Origin: Candidatus Aphodovivens excrementavium
Lineage (GTDB): Bacteria > Actinomycetota > Coriobacteriia > Coriobacteriales > Eggerthellaceae
Assembly (NCBI GenBank): GCA_018715935.1
Contig: DVKR01000040.1
Location: 22,084 to 86,083, forward strand
Reading direction: 5' to 3'
DNA length: 64,000 nucleotides
A program made the translations under genes and the position numbers. Below the pieces are notes generated by a model that saw only the letters and a list, made by a program, of their open reading frames with translations, was not told the origin of the DNA and did not search any database. Shown here piece by piece: positions 30,521 through 39,931 of this stretch. Each line of letters opens with the position of its first letter. The stretch's first letter is position 1.

Positions 30521-30690
30521 GCGCTGCGCCCAGATGCTGGGCGCCGGGCGTCGGGCGCCGCAAGCCGCACGCCGGGCGCACCCCGCACACCGGGCGTCGG
30601 GCACTTCGCGTTGCACACCGGACGTCGGGCGCCGCACGCCGCACGCCGGACGCACGCCGCATACCGAACGCACTTCGCAAGCGTCCCGCC
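30521..30690. repeat. GC-rich degenerate repeat array
   Basis: About 170 bases between groES and the MFS gene are built from variants of short words such as GGGCGCCG, CACGCCGG and ACGCCGCA, with local periods near 10 and 20 bases. The rest of the gap from 30390 to 30721 holds the groES promoter and an AT-rich segment; no gene is seen. Confidence 0.6.
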
Positions 30691-30721
30691 CACCTCAACA
30701 TTCCTCATTTTTTCGACATCC

Positions 30722-31978
30722 CTAACGCGTGGCGGCTGCTGCCTTCCGTTTTTCATCCGCCTTCATCATGCGGAAGAACAAGGCGATAATGACAAACTCG
30801 AGAACCGCAAGCACCGCCAGCACCGTGAACGCCGTTTGCCTGCCGCTTGTGCCTACAACCGCAAGCAATGCCATATTGATAAGCGACGCGTAGACGGTGG
30901 CGAAATTGCAGATGGAAAGATTGAGCGGGTAATTCTTCAGACCGAAACGCTGACGCGAATAGGCGGAGTTCACCACCGGCACGCCGCCGTAGCAGAACCC
31001 GCAGCACAGTGCGCCCACGATATAGAGCGCCTGTATTCCGGTAAAGAACGCTCCCAGCACGCACGCTGTGGCAACCAGCGCCGCCACAGCGTCAAGCACC
31101 ATGGTGGTTGCCACGTTGGTGCGGTCGAACACGATGCCCACGATCACGCGCGACAGACCGTTGCACGTAGACACAAGGCCAACCAGCAGCGTTGCGAACC
31201 CGGCGTCAATGCCCACAAGCTGGGCGTCAGACGCGCAATTACCAATGGTGGCAAGGCCAATAGCGCCGATGATAGACGCCCACAGCCAGTACAGATAAAA
31301 CGACGGCGTTTTGAGCGGAGAGTCGGACGGCTGCTCGGGCTGCACGACTTTCGTTGGATCGTTGACGGCATCGGGAACGGTAAACACTCCAGAATCAGGA
31401 CGCTTGAGCACCAGCGCCAAAATCACGCTCACCACCGCAGTCGCTATACCCAAAGCGCAAAACGTAGGGGTGAGCCCCGCCAGCCCAATAATGTTTACCG
31501 ACAGCGTTCCCAGCACCAGCGATCCAAGCCCGAACCCCATCAGCATCACACCCGACGAAAAGCCGACCCTGTCGGGGAACCATGCGTTGGTTGTGGCAAT
31601 CACCACGTTGTAGCCTACGCCGACTCCAAAGCCGCCCATCATCCCGTAGCAGCCGTAGACCACGCCGATAGACGCATGGCCGAACAGACCCGTGCAGATG
31701 AAGCCCAACGCGAACAAGCCCGCAGACACAATGGTGGTTAGCTTCACGCCCAGCATCTTCTCTATTTGAGATTCGGCAACCGCGCCTACGCAAAACGAGA
31801 TCATCATGATATTGAACGTCTGCGCAATCGCCGCGCTCTCGTAACCAAACGCCGCGCACATGGGAGCCGCAAACATCGAAAACGCGTAGATAAGCCCGAG
31901 AAACAACAGCGTGATAGTTGAAAGGACCAGGTATCCCGCTCGACGGCGTTTGACTTCGGGGGCAATTGCAATGCTCAT
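30722..31978 (-). CDS. MFS transporter, OFA (oxalate/formate antiporter)-like
   Basis: This 418-residue, 12-helix transporter resembles the OFA subfamily of MFS carboxylate transporters (GLIYAFSMFAAPMCAAFGYESAAIAQTF near the start, and GVGVGYNVVIATTNAWFPDRVGFSSGV in the first half, which is a hallmark region of that group). The ATG at 31978 has AAAAGGAG five bases upstream; a start 20 codons earlier lacks one. It is a single gene. Transport of a small organic acid by exchange or proton symport is a reasonable inference. Confidence 0.85.
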   Translation of the reverse strand: MSIAIAPEVKRRRAGYLVLSTITLLFLGLIYAFSMFAAPMCAAFGYESAAIAQTFNIMMISFCVGAVAESQIEKMLGVKLTTIVSAGLFALGFICTGLFGHASIGVVYGCYGMMGGFGVGVGYNVVIATTNAWFPDRVGFSSGVMLMGFGLGSLVLGTLSVNIIGLAGLTPTFCALGIATAVVSVILALVLKRPDSGVFTVPDAVNDPTKVVQPEQPSDSPLKTPSFYLYWLWASIIGAIGLATIGNCASDAQLVGIDAGFATLLVGLVSTCNGLSRVIVGIVFDRTNVATTMVLDAVAALVATACVLGAFFTGIQALYIVGALCCGFCYGGVPVVNSAYSRQRFGLKNYPLNLSICNFATVYASLINMALLAVVGTSGRQTAFTVLAVLAVLEFVIIALFFRMMKADEKRKAAAATR

Positions 31979-32302
31979 GGCGCTCCTTTTCAATTGTGCA
32001 TAAGACACAATCACTATATCGGCGCAGATGAGAAACAAAGAAGCCCTGCATTTCCGGCGGCGGACAAAAGAAAATTGTCCGCAGGAACAAGAAGCCGGCG
32101 GCTTGTTTCGAAAAGAGGCAGCCGGCTAGGTGGAAGAACCTGCGTTCGAGCGCGAACTGCCCTCATGAAGTACAAACGACGGAAAGGCTTAGCTGCCTTC
32201 TCTCTTCATCAGGGGCAAGAGCCAAAAGAAAAGGCCGCCTGCCCACTTCGCGAGGGGACGAGATCACGAAGAGGGTGAAGTCCGGAAGGAGAAGCCGCCT
32301 TC

Positions 32303-33043
32303 TCACTTTGACGGCGCTTTCACGAGGCCGCCTTCGTAGGCGCAGATAACCAACCCGGCACGATCATGCGCATCAAGCTTTTGCATGATGCGCGCCACAT
32401 GCGTTTTCACCGTCGCGGGCGATATTACCAGATGCGCAGCAATTTCCTCGTTGCTCAGCCCACGCGCTACCAACAGCAAGATCTCGCGCTCGCGATCGGT
32501 AAGCGACGTGAGGGCGTTGTTAGCCACCGGACGCTGATAGGGACGCGATGCCACGAAGGTTTCCACCAACCGGCGCATGATGGAAGGCTGGATAAGAGCA
32601 TCTCCCGCCGCAACCACCCGCAACGCATCTACGATATCGTCAGGTTCGGCGTCTTTCAAAAGGAATCCGCTTGCGCCTGCCGCAAGCGCGTCGTAGACAT
32701 ATTCATCGAGGTCGAATGTGGTAAGGATGAGCACGTGAGTGTTGGCGAGCTTGGGGTTTGCCTTGATGTCGCGTGTGGCCGCAATGCCGTTGAGGCGCGG
32801 CATTCGAATATCCATCAGCACTACATCAGGAGCAAGGCGCTGGGCGAGTTCTACCGCCTCAAGCCCATCGCGAGCCTCGCCCACTACGTCGATGCCGTCA
32901 TAAGAGAGCAGAATGAGCCGAAATCCGCTGCGCACGAGGTCTTGATCGTCCGCAATGAGCACGCGAAGGGGTTTGGCGCGTCCTTCCACAGATGGATTGG
33001 AAAATACATCCGCCCTCGGAGACGCGTTCGTTTCATTCAGCAT
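32303..33043 (-). CDS. NarL/LuxR-family response regulator
   Basis: This 246-residue regulator has a receiver domain (acidic pair D32-D33, phosphoacceptor D78 in VLMDIRMP) after a 25-residue N-terminal extension, and a C-terminal LuxR-type helix-turn-helix (LTDREREILLLVARGLSNEEIA). Its ATG at 33043 lies inside the 3' end of the histidine kinase gene, overlapping it by 11 bases, with GAAGGGGG upstream. The two are translationally coupled and form one two-component system. Targets are unknown. Confidence 0.95.
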   Translation of the reverse strand: MLNETNASPRADVFSNPSVEGRAKPLRVLIADDQDLVRSGFRLILLSYDGIDVVGEARDGLEAVELAQRLAPDVVLMDIRMPRLNGIAATRDIKANPKLANTHVLILTTFDLDEYVYDALAAGASGFLLKDAEPDDIVDALRVVAAGDALIQPSIMRRLVETFVASRPYQRPVANNALTSLTDREREILLLVARGLSNEEIAAHLVISPATVKTHVARIMQKLDAHDRAGLVICAYEGGLVKAPSK

Positions 33044-34388
33044 AGTTGCCCCCTTCTTTCCGAACGGTCTGTTCCTGAGCATCTATTGCGCTTTGCATGC
33101 GCTGCTCTTCTCGGGCTCTTTCTTCCTCTTGAGCGCGAGCTGCGGCGAGCGGTATACGCGCGCGCACCACAAAGCCGCCTTCGAATGCCTTTGCAGGGTC
33201 GGCGCCCGCCTCTAGCGTTCCTCCCAGTAGCCGAGCGCGTTCCGCCATGCCGGCAATGCCGTTGCCCGAGCCATCTTGCGCATGCGGCAGCGCGGCGTTC
33301 CCCAAGACAACATCGCATCCGCTGCCGTTGTCGGCAACCGTCAGGTATGCCGAGCCGTTTGCGAGCGCCAGCCGAATAACGGCGCGTGTTGCCTGAGCAT
33401 GTTTAACTATGTTGGTGGCCGCCTCCCGCGCGATGGCAAACAGAGCCAGATCCACATGGGCAGGCACGGCGCCTCGCTCGTAGCCAACGGCATCTAGACG
33501 ACACGCCACGCCCGCGTCTTCCAAATAGTGCACGAGATCGGAAAGTCGGTCGGTTCCTTCTGTCGGCGCGACTTCCGCCGGGTCGTCGCCGTGGCGCAGA
33601 ACGCCTATCATGCTGCGAATATCGTCCAGTGCGCTTTTGGCCGTTGAGCGCGCCGCCTCGATGGCCTCCTTTGCCGCTGCCGGGTCGCGGTCTAGCAAAC
33701 GCTCCGCCGCAGCCGTTTGGATGCTCACCGCCGATAGCGAGTGCGCGGTGATGTCGTGTACCTCGCGCGCAATACGCACGCGCTCTTCTTCCACGCGTCG
33801 AGCCGCTTCTTCCTCACGCGTGCGCTCCGCTTCCGCCGCGCGCTCTTCGGTAGCCCTCACGTAGGCTTGATGCGTCTTGAACCCGTAGCCGGCAGCAGCT
33901 GCCGCAACAACGAGGCCGATGTTTTGCACCTGAAGGAAAAACGCCAGGCTCGGGGTTGCGGAAGACCCCGAAAACAGGAGCAAACCCCCTATCGCAAGCA
34001 GCGCCGCTGCCGCCGCCTCGGCTATTGTCCGTTGCGCCGCAACCGTGAACAGGGCAATCAGAAGCCCGATGGGCGAAAGCCCAAGCGACGCGTAGAGGCT
34101 CTGCAACGAGCAATGGAGCACCAGCACCACCGCAAACACCAGCCACGGGGCCACACGGCGCAGCACTAAGGGAAGCGTCGTAAGGGCCAGAGCAACGAAC
34201 ACCCCGAACTCGGGGACGACGTTCACCAGTCCCAGATACTGCCGTAGCGCTAGGTCGGGAAAAACGATAGACGACACCGTGAGCATCAGCTGCACGCACG
34301 CAACGACGAACGCCGCCGCGGCAATGGCAACATCGATAGCCCAGTCTTTGGCCTTCATGCTCTGCAGTCTGTCGAGAATGTCGTCCAT
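33033..34388 (-). CDS. Sensor histidine kinase, HisKA_3 (NarL-partner) type
   Basis: This 451-residue kinase has four or five membrane helices in its first 150 residues, a short charged coiled-coil linker (ERTREEEAARRVEEERVRIA), the dimerisation/phosphoacceptor box REVHDITAHSLSAVSIQ, and a HATPase domain with ATNIVKHAQAT, VADNGSGCD and GNGIAGMAERARLLGG. The ATG at 34388 has no clear ribosome binding site, and TATACC lies eight bases upstream, so a near-leaderless transcript is possible. It is the cognate kinase of the overlapping response regulator. There is no obvious extracellular sensor domain. Confidence 0.93.
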   Translation of the reverse strand: MDDILDRLQSMKAKDWAIDVAIAAAAFVVACVQLMLTVSSIVFPDLALRQYLGLVNVVPEFGVFVALALTTLPLVLRRVAPWLVFAVVLVLHCSLQSLYASLGLSPIGLLIALFTVAAQRTIAEAAAAALLAIGGLLLFSGSSATPSLAFFLQVQNIGLVVAAAAAGYGFKTHQAYVRATEERAAEAERTREEEAARRVEEERVRIAREVHDITAHSLSAVSIQTAAAERLLDRDPAAAKEAIEAARSTAKSALDDIRSMIGVLRHGDDPAEVAPTEGTDRLSDLVHYLEDAGVACRLDAVGYERGAVPAHVDLALFAIAREAATNIVKHAQATRAVIRLALANGSAYLTVADNGSGCDVVLGNAALPHAQDGSGNGIAGMAERARLLGGTLEAGADPAKAFEGGFVVRARIPLAAARAQEEERAREEQRMQSAIDAQEQTVRKEGGNYAE

Positions 34389-34477
34389 ACGACAATGGTA
34401 TACGAAATGACACCCGATTAACCATACATCAGGTACGGTATCTTGCCTCCTACCGGTGACGGCTTCTATGCACGCCG

Positions 34478-34545
34478 CGCTGCCGAACGCGGGCTTAACT
34501 TGGTTTCCGCACGCTGCCGAGCGCGAGCTTAGCCTGGTGCCCGCA
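34478..34545. repeat. 34-bp tandem repeat, two copies
   Basis: Two copies starting CGCTGCCGA at 34478 and 34512 differ at seven or so positions, followed by a fragment of a third. It lies between nadE and the histidine kinase gene. Confidence 0.7.
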
Positions 34546-34579
34546 CCCTGCGGCAAGGTGGTCGAGCCGCCACTGTAGC

Positions 34580-35401
34580 TTACAATTCGTAGAAGGGGGC
34601 AACGGGATAGGGAGGCTCAAGGGAGCGCTTGAACTCGTAGGAACGAACGCGGCGCAGAACGTCGTTCACTAACGCAAGGTCGTGGCCGCACGCTGCAATA
34701 TGCTCCGGCGACTCCCCTCGCTCAAAATGGGCAAGAAGGATCTCGTCTAGCTCGGCATATTCGATACCCATGCTGCGCTCGTCTTGCTGGCCAGGCGCTA
34801 GCTCGGCGCTTGGGGGCTTCACCAACACATGTTGCGGGATGGGCGGAATTTCTCCGCTGCATACCGCCTGCGCGTTGCGCCACTCCGAAAGGGCGTAGAC
34901 GTCGGTCTTGTAGAGTCCGCCAAGCGGGGCAAACGCTCCGGCGGTGTCTCCGTACAAGGTAGAGTAGCCCATCATCGCTTCGCTTTTGTTGCCCGTGTTC
35001 ACCAGCATCCAGCCGTGCGCGTTGGAAAGCGCCATCAGGCACACCATGCGACAACGTGCCTGCGTGTTTTCCGAAGCAAGCCCCGCCAACTCCCCTCCGC
35101 ACGCCTGTGCCAGCACCGAGGCAAACGCCTGGTAGGGCTCGGAAATAGAGATTGTTTCCGTTCGGACGCCCAGGTTTGCGGCAAGGTCTTGCGCGTCGGT
35201 AATGGAGTGATCGGTGGAGTACGGCCCAGGCAGCAGCACCCCATGCACGCGCGAAGCGCCGAAGGCGTCTGCGCACATCACGGCAACCAGGCTTGAGTCG
35301 ATGCCGCCGGACAGGCCTATCAGCACATCAGAAAAACCCGCATTCTGCACGTAGTCTTTTAGCGCCGCAACGCACGTTTCGTATTTTTGCGCCGAATCCA
35401 T
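34580..35401 (-). CDS. nadE: NAD(+) synthase, ammonia-dependent
   Basis: This 273-residue enzyme amidates deamido-NAD with ammonia and ATP. The ATP pyrophosphatase loop SGGIDSS is at 31-37, and GNKSEAMMGYSTLYGD, which contacts substrate, is near residue 140. There is no N-terminal glutaminase domain, so free ammonia is the nitrogen source. GAAGGAG precedes the ATG. It lies 64 bases downstream of hypB on the same strand. Confidence 0.95.
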   Translation of the reverse strand: MDSAQKYETCVAALKDYVQNAGFSDVLIGLSGGIDSSLVAVMCADAFGASRVHGVLLPGPYSTDHSITDAQDLAANLGVRTETISISEPYQAFASVLAQACGGELAGLASENTQARCRMVCLMALSNAHGWMLVNTGNKSEAMMGYSTLYGDTAGAFAPLGGLYKTDVYALSEWRNAQAVCSGEIPPIPQHVLVKPPSAELAPGQQDERSMGIEYAELDEILLAHFERGESPEHIAACGHDLALVNDVLRRVRSYEFKRSLEPPYPVAPFYEL

Positions 35402-35465
35402 AGCTCACTCCTTCAGACTTGGAAGCAGTGTATCCCGTAAGTGTTTCTTCGTCGTTACTGGGAAG

Positions 35466-36119
35466 TTACTGAATGGCGCGGATCTTGTCTGCCAGCCACG
35501 TTGCCCACTCCTCAACTCCGTCGCCTTTTGTGGCGGCGATGGAGAAAATGGGAGCCGTGGGGTTGAGCTGCTTAACCGACGACTCGAAGGCTTCGCGATC
35601 GAAATTGAACACCGGCAGCGTATCCACTTTATTCAAGATGACTGCCTGCGCTGCTTGGAATACTCCCGGATACTTTAGCGGCTTGTCGTCGCCTTCCGGC
35701 ACCGACAGAATCATGACCTTTACGTTTTCGCCAAGATCGAAATCGGTGGGACACACCAAGTTGCCCACGTTTTCGATGATGATGAGGTCCAGCCGTTCGA
35801 GGTCGAGCACATCCACCGCGCGCTTGATCATAGCGCTTTCCAGATGGCAGGCGCCGCCGGTGTTGATCTGCACTGCCGCCGTTCCTTGCGCCTTGATTTT
35901 TTCCGCGTCGACGCTGCTTGCAATGTCGCCTTCAATAACGGCGATGTTGAATTCGTCGCGCAGTGCGTCGATGGTGGCAAGGATAGTTGAGGTCTTGCCC
36001 GAACCGGGGCTTGCCAGCAGGTCGACCACATACACGTGGTTGGCGGCGAAGCGGTCGCGCAGCTCGGCCGCAATAGAGTCGTTCTTTTGCAGAATGGGCT
36101 GCTTCATGTCTATCTTCAT
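35466..36119 (-). CDS. hypB: Hydrogenase nickel incorporation GTPase HypB
   Basis: This 217-residue GTPase delivers nickel to [NiFe]-hydrogenase precursors. It has the P-loop ASPGSGKTS at 36-44, the metal-site motif GGACHLES with the conserved Cys-His pair, and the guanine-specificity region ILNKVD. It lacks the His-rich N-terminus seen in some HypB proteins, so it should not store nickel. GAAAGGACGAG precedes the ATG. It follows hypA by 119 bases on the same strand. Confidence 0.96.
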   Translation of the reverse strand: MKIDMKQPILQKNDSIAAELRDRFAANHVYVVDLLASPGSGKTSTILATIDALRDEFNIAVIEGDIASSVDAEKIKAQGTAAVQINTGGACHLESAMIKRAVDVLDLERLDLIIIENVGNLVCPTDFDLGENVKVMILSVPEGDDKPLKYPGVFQAAQAVILNKVDTLPVFNFDREAFESSVKQLNPTAPIFSIAATKGDGVEEWATWLADKIRAIQ

Positions 36120-36238
36120 GCTCGTCCTTTCAACAAGACGTACGGTACCGGGTTGTTATGTCGGCGCGCCAAGACGGCCAAAGACGGGGCGCGTTCCAAA
36201 GAGACACGTCGCATGGCATGTGGGCACGCTCGTTGCCG

Positions 36239-36592
36239 TCAGTCGGGAATGTCCACCTCGATGGAGTCTATCTGGAGCTCGCGTCCCGCAAGAAGCTCAT
36301 TTGCGAAGTTGTCGCATTCCGGGCAAAACATGTGGAATCGGTCGTGCTCATATACCGCCCCGCACTCCAAACAGCGGCTTTTTGGCTTGATCATGTTGAT
36401 CACAAGTTCGGCACCTTCCATGAGCGGCTCGTTTTCCGATAGCGCCTCGAATGCAAACACCAGCGCATCTTCGATGCATTCTGTCATCTCCCCCACGGAG
36501 AGAGTGACTTTCAGCACCTTGTCGGCGCCGGCCTCTTGAGCCGACTTGGTAACAGCATCCATCACGCCCGTCATGATGCCCAGTTCATGCAT
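36239..36592 (-). CDS. hypA: Hydrogenase maturation nickel chaperone HypA
   Basis: This 117-residue metallochaperone starts MHEL, whose His2 is part of the nickel site. A zinc site is formed by C74, C77, C90 and C93. It hands nickel to HypB and the hydrogenase large subunit. GGGAGGAACAGC precedes the ATG. No hydrogenase or hypCDEF genes are in the window. Confidence 0.96.
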   Translation of the reverse strand: MHELGIMTGVMDAVTKSAQEAGADKVLKVTLSVGEMTECIEDALVFAFEALSENEPLMEGAELVINMIKPKSRCLECGAVYEHDRFHMFCPECDNFANELLAGRELQIDSIEVDIPD

Positions 36593-36763
36593 GCTGTTCC
36601 TCCCTTCTGTTCCGCTTCATAATAAAGCAAGGGCCGCATACCGCGTCGCGCGAACAGGCGACTGGCACACGGCGCTTAGAAGCGGCAAGCCAAGCCGAAG
36701 CGTGCCAAGAAGACGCACCTCATGGCGCGCCCTTGACACGCTTACGCTGCGGGGCGCAGCCGG

Positions 36764-36970
36764 CTAGAGAATCTTGGCTTCGTAGTCTTGGTCAACAACT
36801 GCCTGCACTAAAACGTCATCTGCGACATCGGCGGAAAGCCTTACCGTCGCCTTCTTGCCGTCCAAATCGACAATGGCCTCCTCTACGCCATCGAGCGCCT
36901 CAAGCGTTTTCTTAACGCGCGCGACGCAGTGCTGGCACATCATTCCTTCAACGTGCAGGGTCTTCTCCAT
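36764..36970 (-). CDS. Possible internally initiated CopZ-like copper chaperone
   Basis: Within the copA frame the ATG at 36970 is preceded at seven bases by AAAAGGAG. Translation from it would give a 68-residue protein starting MEKTLHVEGMMCQHC, the exact size and layout of a free copper chaperone CopZ. It is in frame with copA with no stop between. Either a former copZ gene has fused to copA, or both forms are still made. Separate production is inference. Confidence 0.45.
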   Translation of the reverse strand: MEKTLHVEGMMCQHCVARVKKTLEALDGVEEAIVDLDGKKATVRLSADVADDVLVQAVVDQDYEAKIL

Positions 36971-39472
36971 CACAATCTCCTTTTCTGTAGACTCCATTTC
37001 TTTCTTTCTATTCAATTCAGCCAGATGATCCCCTTCTGGCCTTATTGACCCCCGATCCCCCTGATCGGCCAATTCAACAACCGCAACACCGTGCACGGCT
37101 GCGTTGCTCCCTCCGTCGCTTGGAATAACGGTCAGGGGTTGCGGCCTCCACGTGCGCAAGCGCAACGCGTTGCTTACCACGCACACTGAACTCAGGGACA
37201 TTGCCGCCGCTGCAATCATCGGATTGAGGTTAAACCCAATTCCCGAAAGCACGCCGGCCGCAACGGGTATACAAATAGCGTTATAGAACAGCGCCCAGAA
37301 CAGGTTTTGCTTGATATTGCGCATTGTGGCGCGAGAAAGGCCGATAGCCGCTGGAACGTCGGCAAGGTCGCTGTGCATCAACACGACGTCTGCGCTTTCA
37401 ATGGCGATATCGGTACCTGCACCTATAGCAATTCCCACATCCGCGCGCGCCAGCGCAGGAGCGTCGTTGATGCCGTCTCCCACCATTGCCACGCGGCCAT
37501 GTTGCGCAAGCTCGCGAATGACCTGCTCTTTCCCTTCCGGTTTTACTCCGGCAATCACGCACCCGACGCCCACCTGCTTCTGGATAGCGGCTGCTGTACG
37601 CTCGTTGTCGCCCGTGAGCATGACGGTATTCACCCCCATCTGCTCAAGACGGGCAATGGCAGCCGCACTCGTGGGCTTCACCACGTCAGCAACGGCAATC
37701 ACTCCAGCCAGCTTGCCCGCCCTTGCGAAATAGAGCACGGTCTTCCCTTCGTCGGCAAGCCGCTCGGCCCGCTGCGTTACCGAAGAAATATCCACTCCGT
37801 TTTCCGCCATCAGGCGCGCATTGCCGGCCATGCATTTCTCTCCCGCGTATGCGCCCGACACTCCCCCTCCGGGAATTTGCTGAAAACCCTCCACCGCAGA
37901 AGCCTTTGCGTCCTGGCTCTGCACGCCGCATTCGCGCGCATAGGCAACAACTGCCTGCGCCAAGGGATGCTCGCTTTTCTGCTCCAGGGCTAAAGCGAGC
38001 GCCACCAGATTCTCATACGCTCCTCCCACACAAATCACATCGGTGACCTGCGGCTCTCCTTTTGTGATGGTGCCAGTCTTATCAAGCACGACCGTCTTGA
38101 CCGCACATGCAGTTTCCAGAGCCTCTGCGGATTTGACTAATATGCCGCTGGTGGCTCCGCGGCCTGTTCCCACCATGATGGCCGTGGGCGTAGCCAGGCC
38201 AAGCGCGCACGGGCAGCTGATAACCAGCACGCTAATAGCATGCGACACCGCATCCGCAATAGTTCCGCCAGCAAGCAGCCACACGACAAACGTCACCAGC
38301 GCAATGCCGATAACCACGGGCACAAAGACGCCTGAGATCTTGTCTGCCATTTTCTCGATAGGGGCCTTCGAACTTGTTGCCTCGTCCACCAAGCGAATAA
38401 TGCCCGCCAGGGTAGTATCGGCGCCCACGCGTTGTGCCCGCATGGCGAACCAGCCGGTGCGGTTGATGGTGGCGCCGGTTACTTCGTCCCCCGCTGTTTT
38501 TTCCACGGGAATGCTTTCCCCGGTGATGACCGACTCATCCACTGTGCCCGAACCTTCGACAACCACGCCATCAACCGGCACGCCCTCGCCCGCCTTCACG
38601 ACAAGCACATCTCCCGGACGCACCCGTTCGGCAGGGATTTCCTCCTCGGAGCCGTCGGGATTGCGGCGCAAGGCGGTTTTGGGAGAAAGATCCATCAGCT
38701 TGGATATAGCGTCGGTGGTTTTCCCCTTTGCGCGTGCCTCGAAATATTTCCCCAGCGTAATAAGGGTAAGGATCATCGCTGCCGACTCAAAGTACAAGTC
38801 CATGGCCGCCGTATGGGCCGAGGCGGAATCCCCTGCACCCAACGCCGCACCGATGCGATACAGTGCCGCGATGCCATACACCGTTGAAGCGGTCGAGCCA
38901 AGCGCAATGAGCGAGTCCATGTTTGGCCCGCCGTGGAACAACGTGGTAAAGCCCACGCGAAAGAATTTGAAGTTTACGAAGATAACGGGGAGCAACAGCA
39001 AAAACTGCGTGAGCGCAAACACCATCACGTTCTCGCTACCCAGGAAAACGGAGGGCAGCGGCCAGCCGAACATGTGCCCCATAGACAAGTAGAACAAGGG
39101 GATGGTGAAGACGAACGACACGACAAGGCGCGTGCGCACCTGCCTAGCTTCTTTGGCAGCCGCTTCTTGCCGCGCGTTTCCAAAGCTTGCTGGCGCCATT
39201 CCGATTGGCGCGGGCTCCACCAAAGAGCCCGATGCAGAAGCGCCGCCCGCCAACCCCGCGTCAAGACGCGGCGTTGCCCCGTAACCGGCCTTTTCAACCG
39301 CCGCGCAGATAGCTGATAGCGTGTCGGGGTTGCCGTCGTATTCCACTTCCATCGAATTCTTGAGCAGGTTAACCGTTGCCTGCTGAACCCCGTCTACTTT
39401 GTTTGACGCCTTTTCCACCCGCGCCGAGCACGCTGCACAGGTCATGCCCGTCACGTCAAAAGTCTGCTTCAT
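36764..39472 (-). CDS. copA: Copper-exporting P1B-type ATPase CopA with C-terminal CopZ-like domain
   Basis: This 902-residue pump exports Cu(I). An N-terminal heavy-metal domain (C12, C15 in GMTCAAC) precedes the membrane helices; CPC is at 420-422 in the transport site, the phosphorylated aspartate is D464 in DKTGT, and GDGINDAPALA follows in the hinge. The standard pump ends near residue 780. An acidic linker follows and then a second heavy-metal domain (835-902, C846 and C849 in GMMCQHC) that looks like a free CopZ chaperone. The pump starts 11 bases after csoR and is in its operon. Confidence 0.96.
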   Translation of the reverse strand: MKQTFDVTGMTCAACSARVEKASNKVDGVQQATVNLLKNSMEVEYDGNPDTLSAICAAVEKAGYGATPRLDAGLAGGASASGSLVEPAPIGMAPASFGNARQEAAAKEARQVRTRLVVSFVFTIPLFYLSMGHMFGWPLPSVFLGSENVMVFALTQFLLLLPVIFVNFKFFRVGFTTLFHGGPNMDSLIALGSTASTVYGIAALYRIGAALGAGDSASAHTAAMDLYFESAAMILTLITLGKYFEARAKGKTTDAISKLMDLSPKTALRRNPDGSEEEIPAERVRPGDVLVVKAGEGVPVDGVVVEGSGTVDESVITGESIPVEKTAGDEVTGATINRTGWFAMRAQRVGADTTLAGIIRLVDEATSSKAPIEKMADKISGVFVPVVIGIALVTFVVWLLAGGTIADAVSHAISVLVISCPCALGLATPTAIMVGTGRGATSGILVKSAEALETACAVKTVVLDKTGTITKGEPQVTDVICVGGAYENLVALALALEQKSEHPLAQAVVAYARECGVQSQDAKASAVEGFQQIPGGGVSGAYAGEKCMAGNARLMAENGVDISSVTQRAERLADEGKTVLYFARAGKLAGVIAVADVVKPTSAAAIARLEQMGVNTVMLTGDNERTAAAIQKQVGVGCVIAGVKPEGKEQVIRELAQHGRVAMVGDGINDAPALARADVGIAIGAGTDIAIESADVVLMHSDLADVPAAIGLSRATMRNIKQNLFWALFYNAICIPVAAGVLSGIGFNLNPMIAAAAMSLSSVCVVSNALRLRTWRPQPLTVIPSDGGSNAAVHGVAVVELADQGDRGSIRPEGDHLAELNRKKEMESTEKEIVMEKTLHVEGMMCQHCVARVKKTLEALDGVEEAIVDLDGKKATVRLSADVADDVLVQAVVDQDYEAKIL

Positions 39473-39483
39473 GATTGCACCGC

Positions 39484-39915
39484 CTAGTGAGCGAACCGTT
39501 TAATGAGCTGCATGGCTTCTTCGATTATTTCGACGTTTCCCTGCTGAACCTGCTCTACCACGCACGTTTCCAGATGGTCTTGCAGCAGCAGCGCCGACAC
39601 GTTATGAATGGCGCTCTCTGCGGCGGCAAGCTGGATGAGAACGTCGCCGCAGTAGCGATTGTCGTCCAGCATGTCTTTCACTCCATTAAGTTGCCCAATG
39701 GCTCGGTTGAGGCGCTTTTGGAGATCGGCCTGGAACGCTTGCGATCGCGGCGTTTTTTTGTGGTGGCATGCACAGCTTCTGCCGCCTTCGCATGCAGGCG
39801 CGCTCATTATCTGCCCACAGTTCTGCGCATTGGGCGCAGTTTGCTGCTGCGCATAAGAGCTCTGTGCGCACCGCTGCTTTGTTTGGGGGCTGTCTTGCAG
39901 CTTTACCTTAGTCAT
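39484..39915 (-). CDS. csoR: CsoR-type copper-sensing repressor with Cys-rich N-terminal extension
   Basis: This 143-residue protein has the all-helical CsoR fold from about residue 58. Its Cu(I) ligands are C89, H114 and C118, with the 25- and 4-residue spacing of known CsoR proteins. The first 57 residues are additional and hold five cysteines and two histidines (SCACHHKK), so may bind metal as well. AAAAGGAGC precedes the ATG. It should repress itself and copA by binding the palindrome at 39932-39948 and release it when copper binds. Confidence 0.93.
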   Translation of the reverse strand: MTKVKLQDSPQTKQRCAQSSYAQQQTAPNAQNCGQIMSAPACEGGRSCACHHKKTPRSQAFQADLQKRLNRAIGQLNGVKDMLDDNRYCGDVLIQLAAAESAIHNVSALLLQDHLETCVVEQVQQGNVEIIEEAMQLIKRFAH

Positions 39916-39931
39916 GCATTGCTCCTTTTAT

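Noticed and set aside
30521..30690. CRISPR array
   Set aside because: Repeat words are too short and irregular, with no constant repeat length, no unique spacers and no cas genes.
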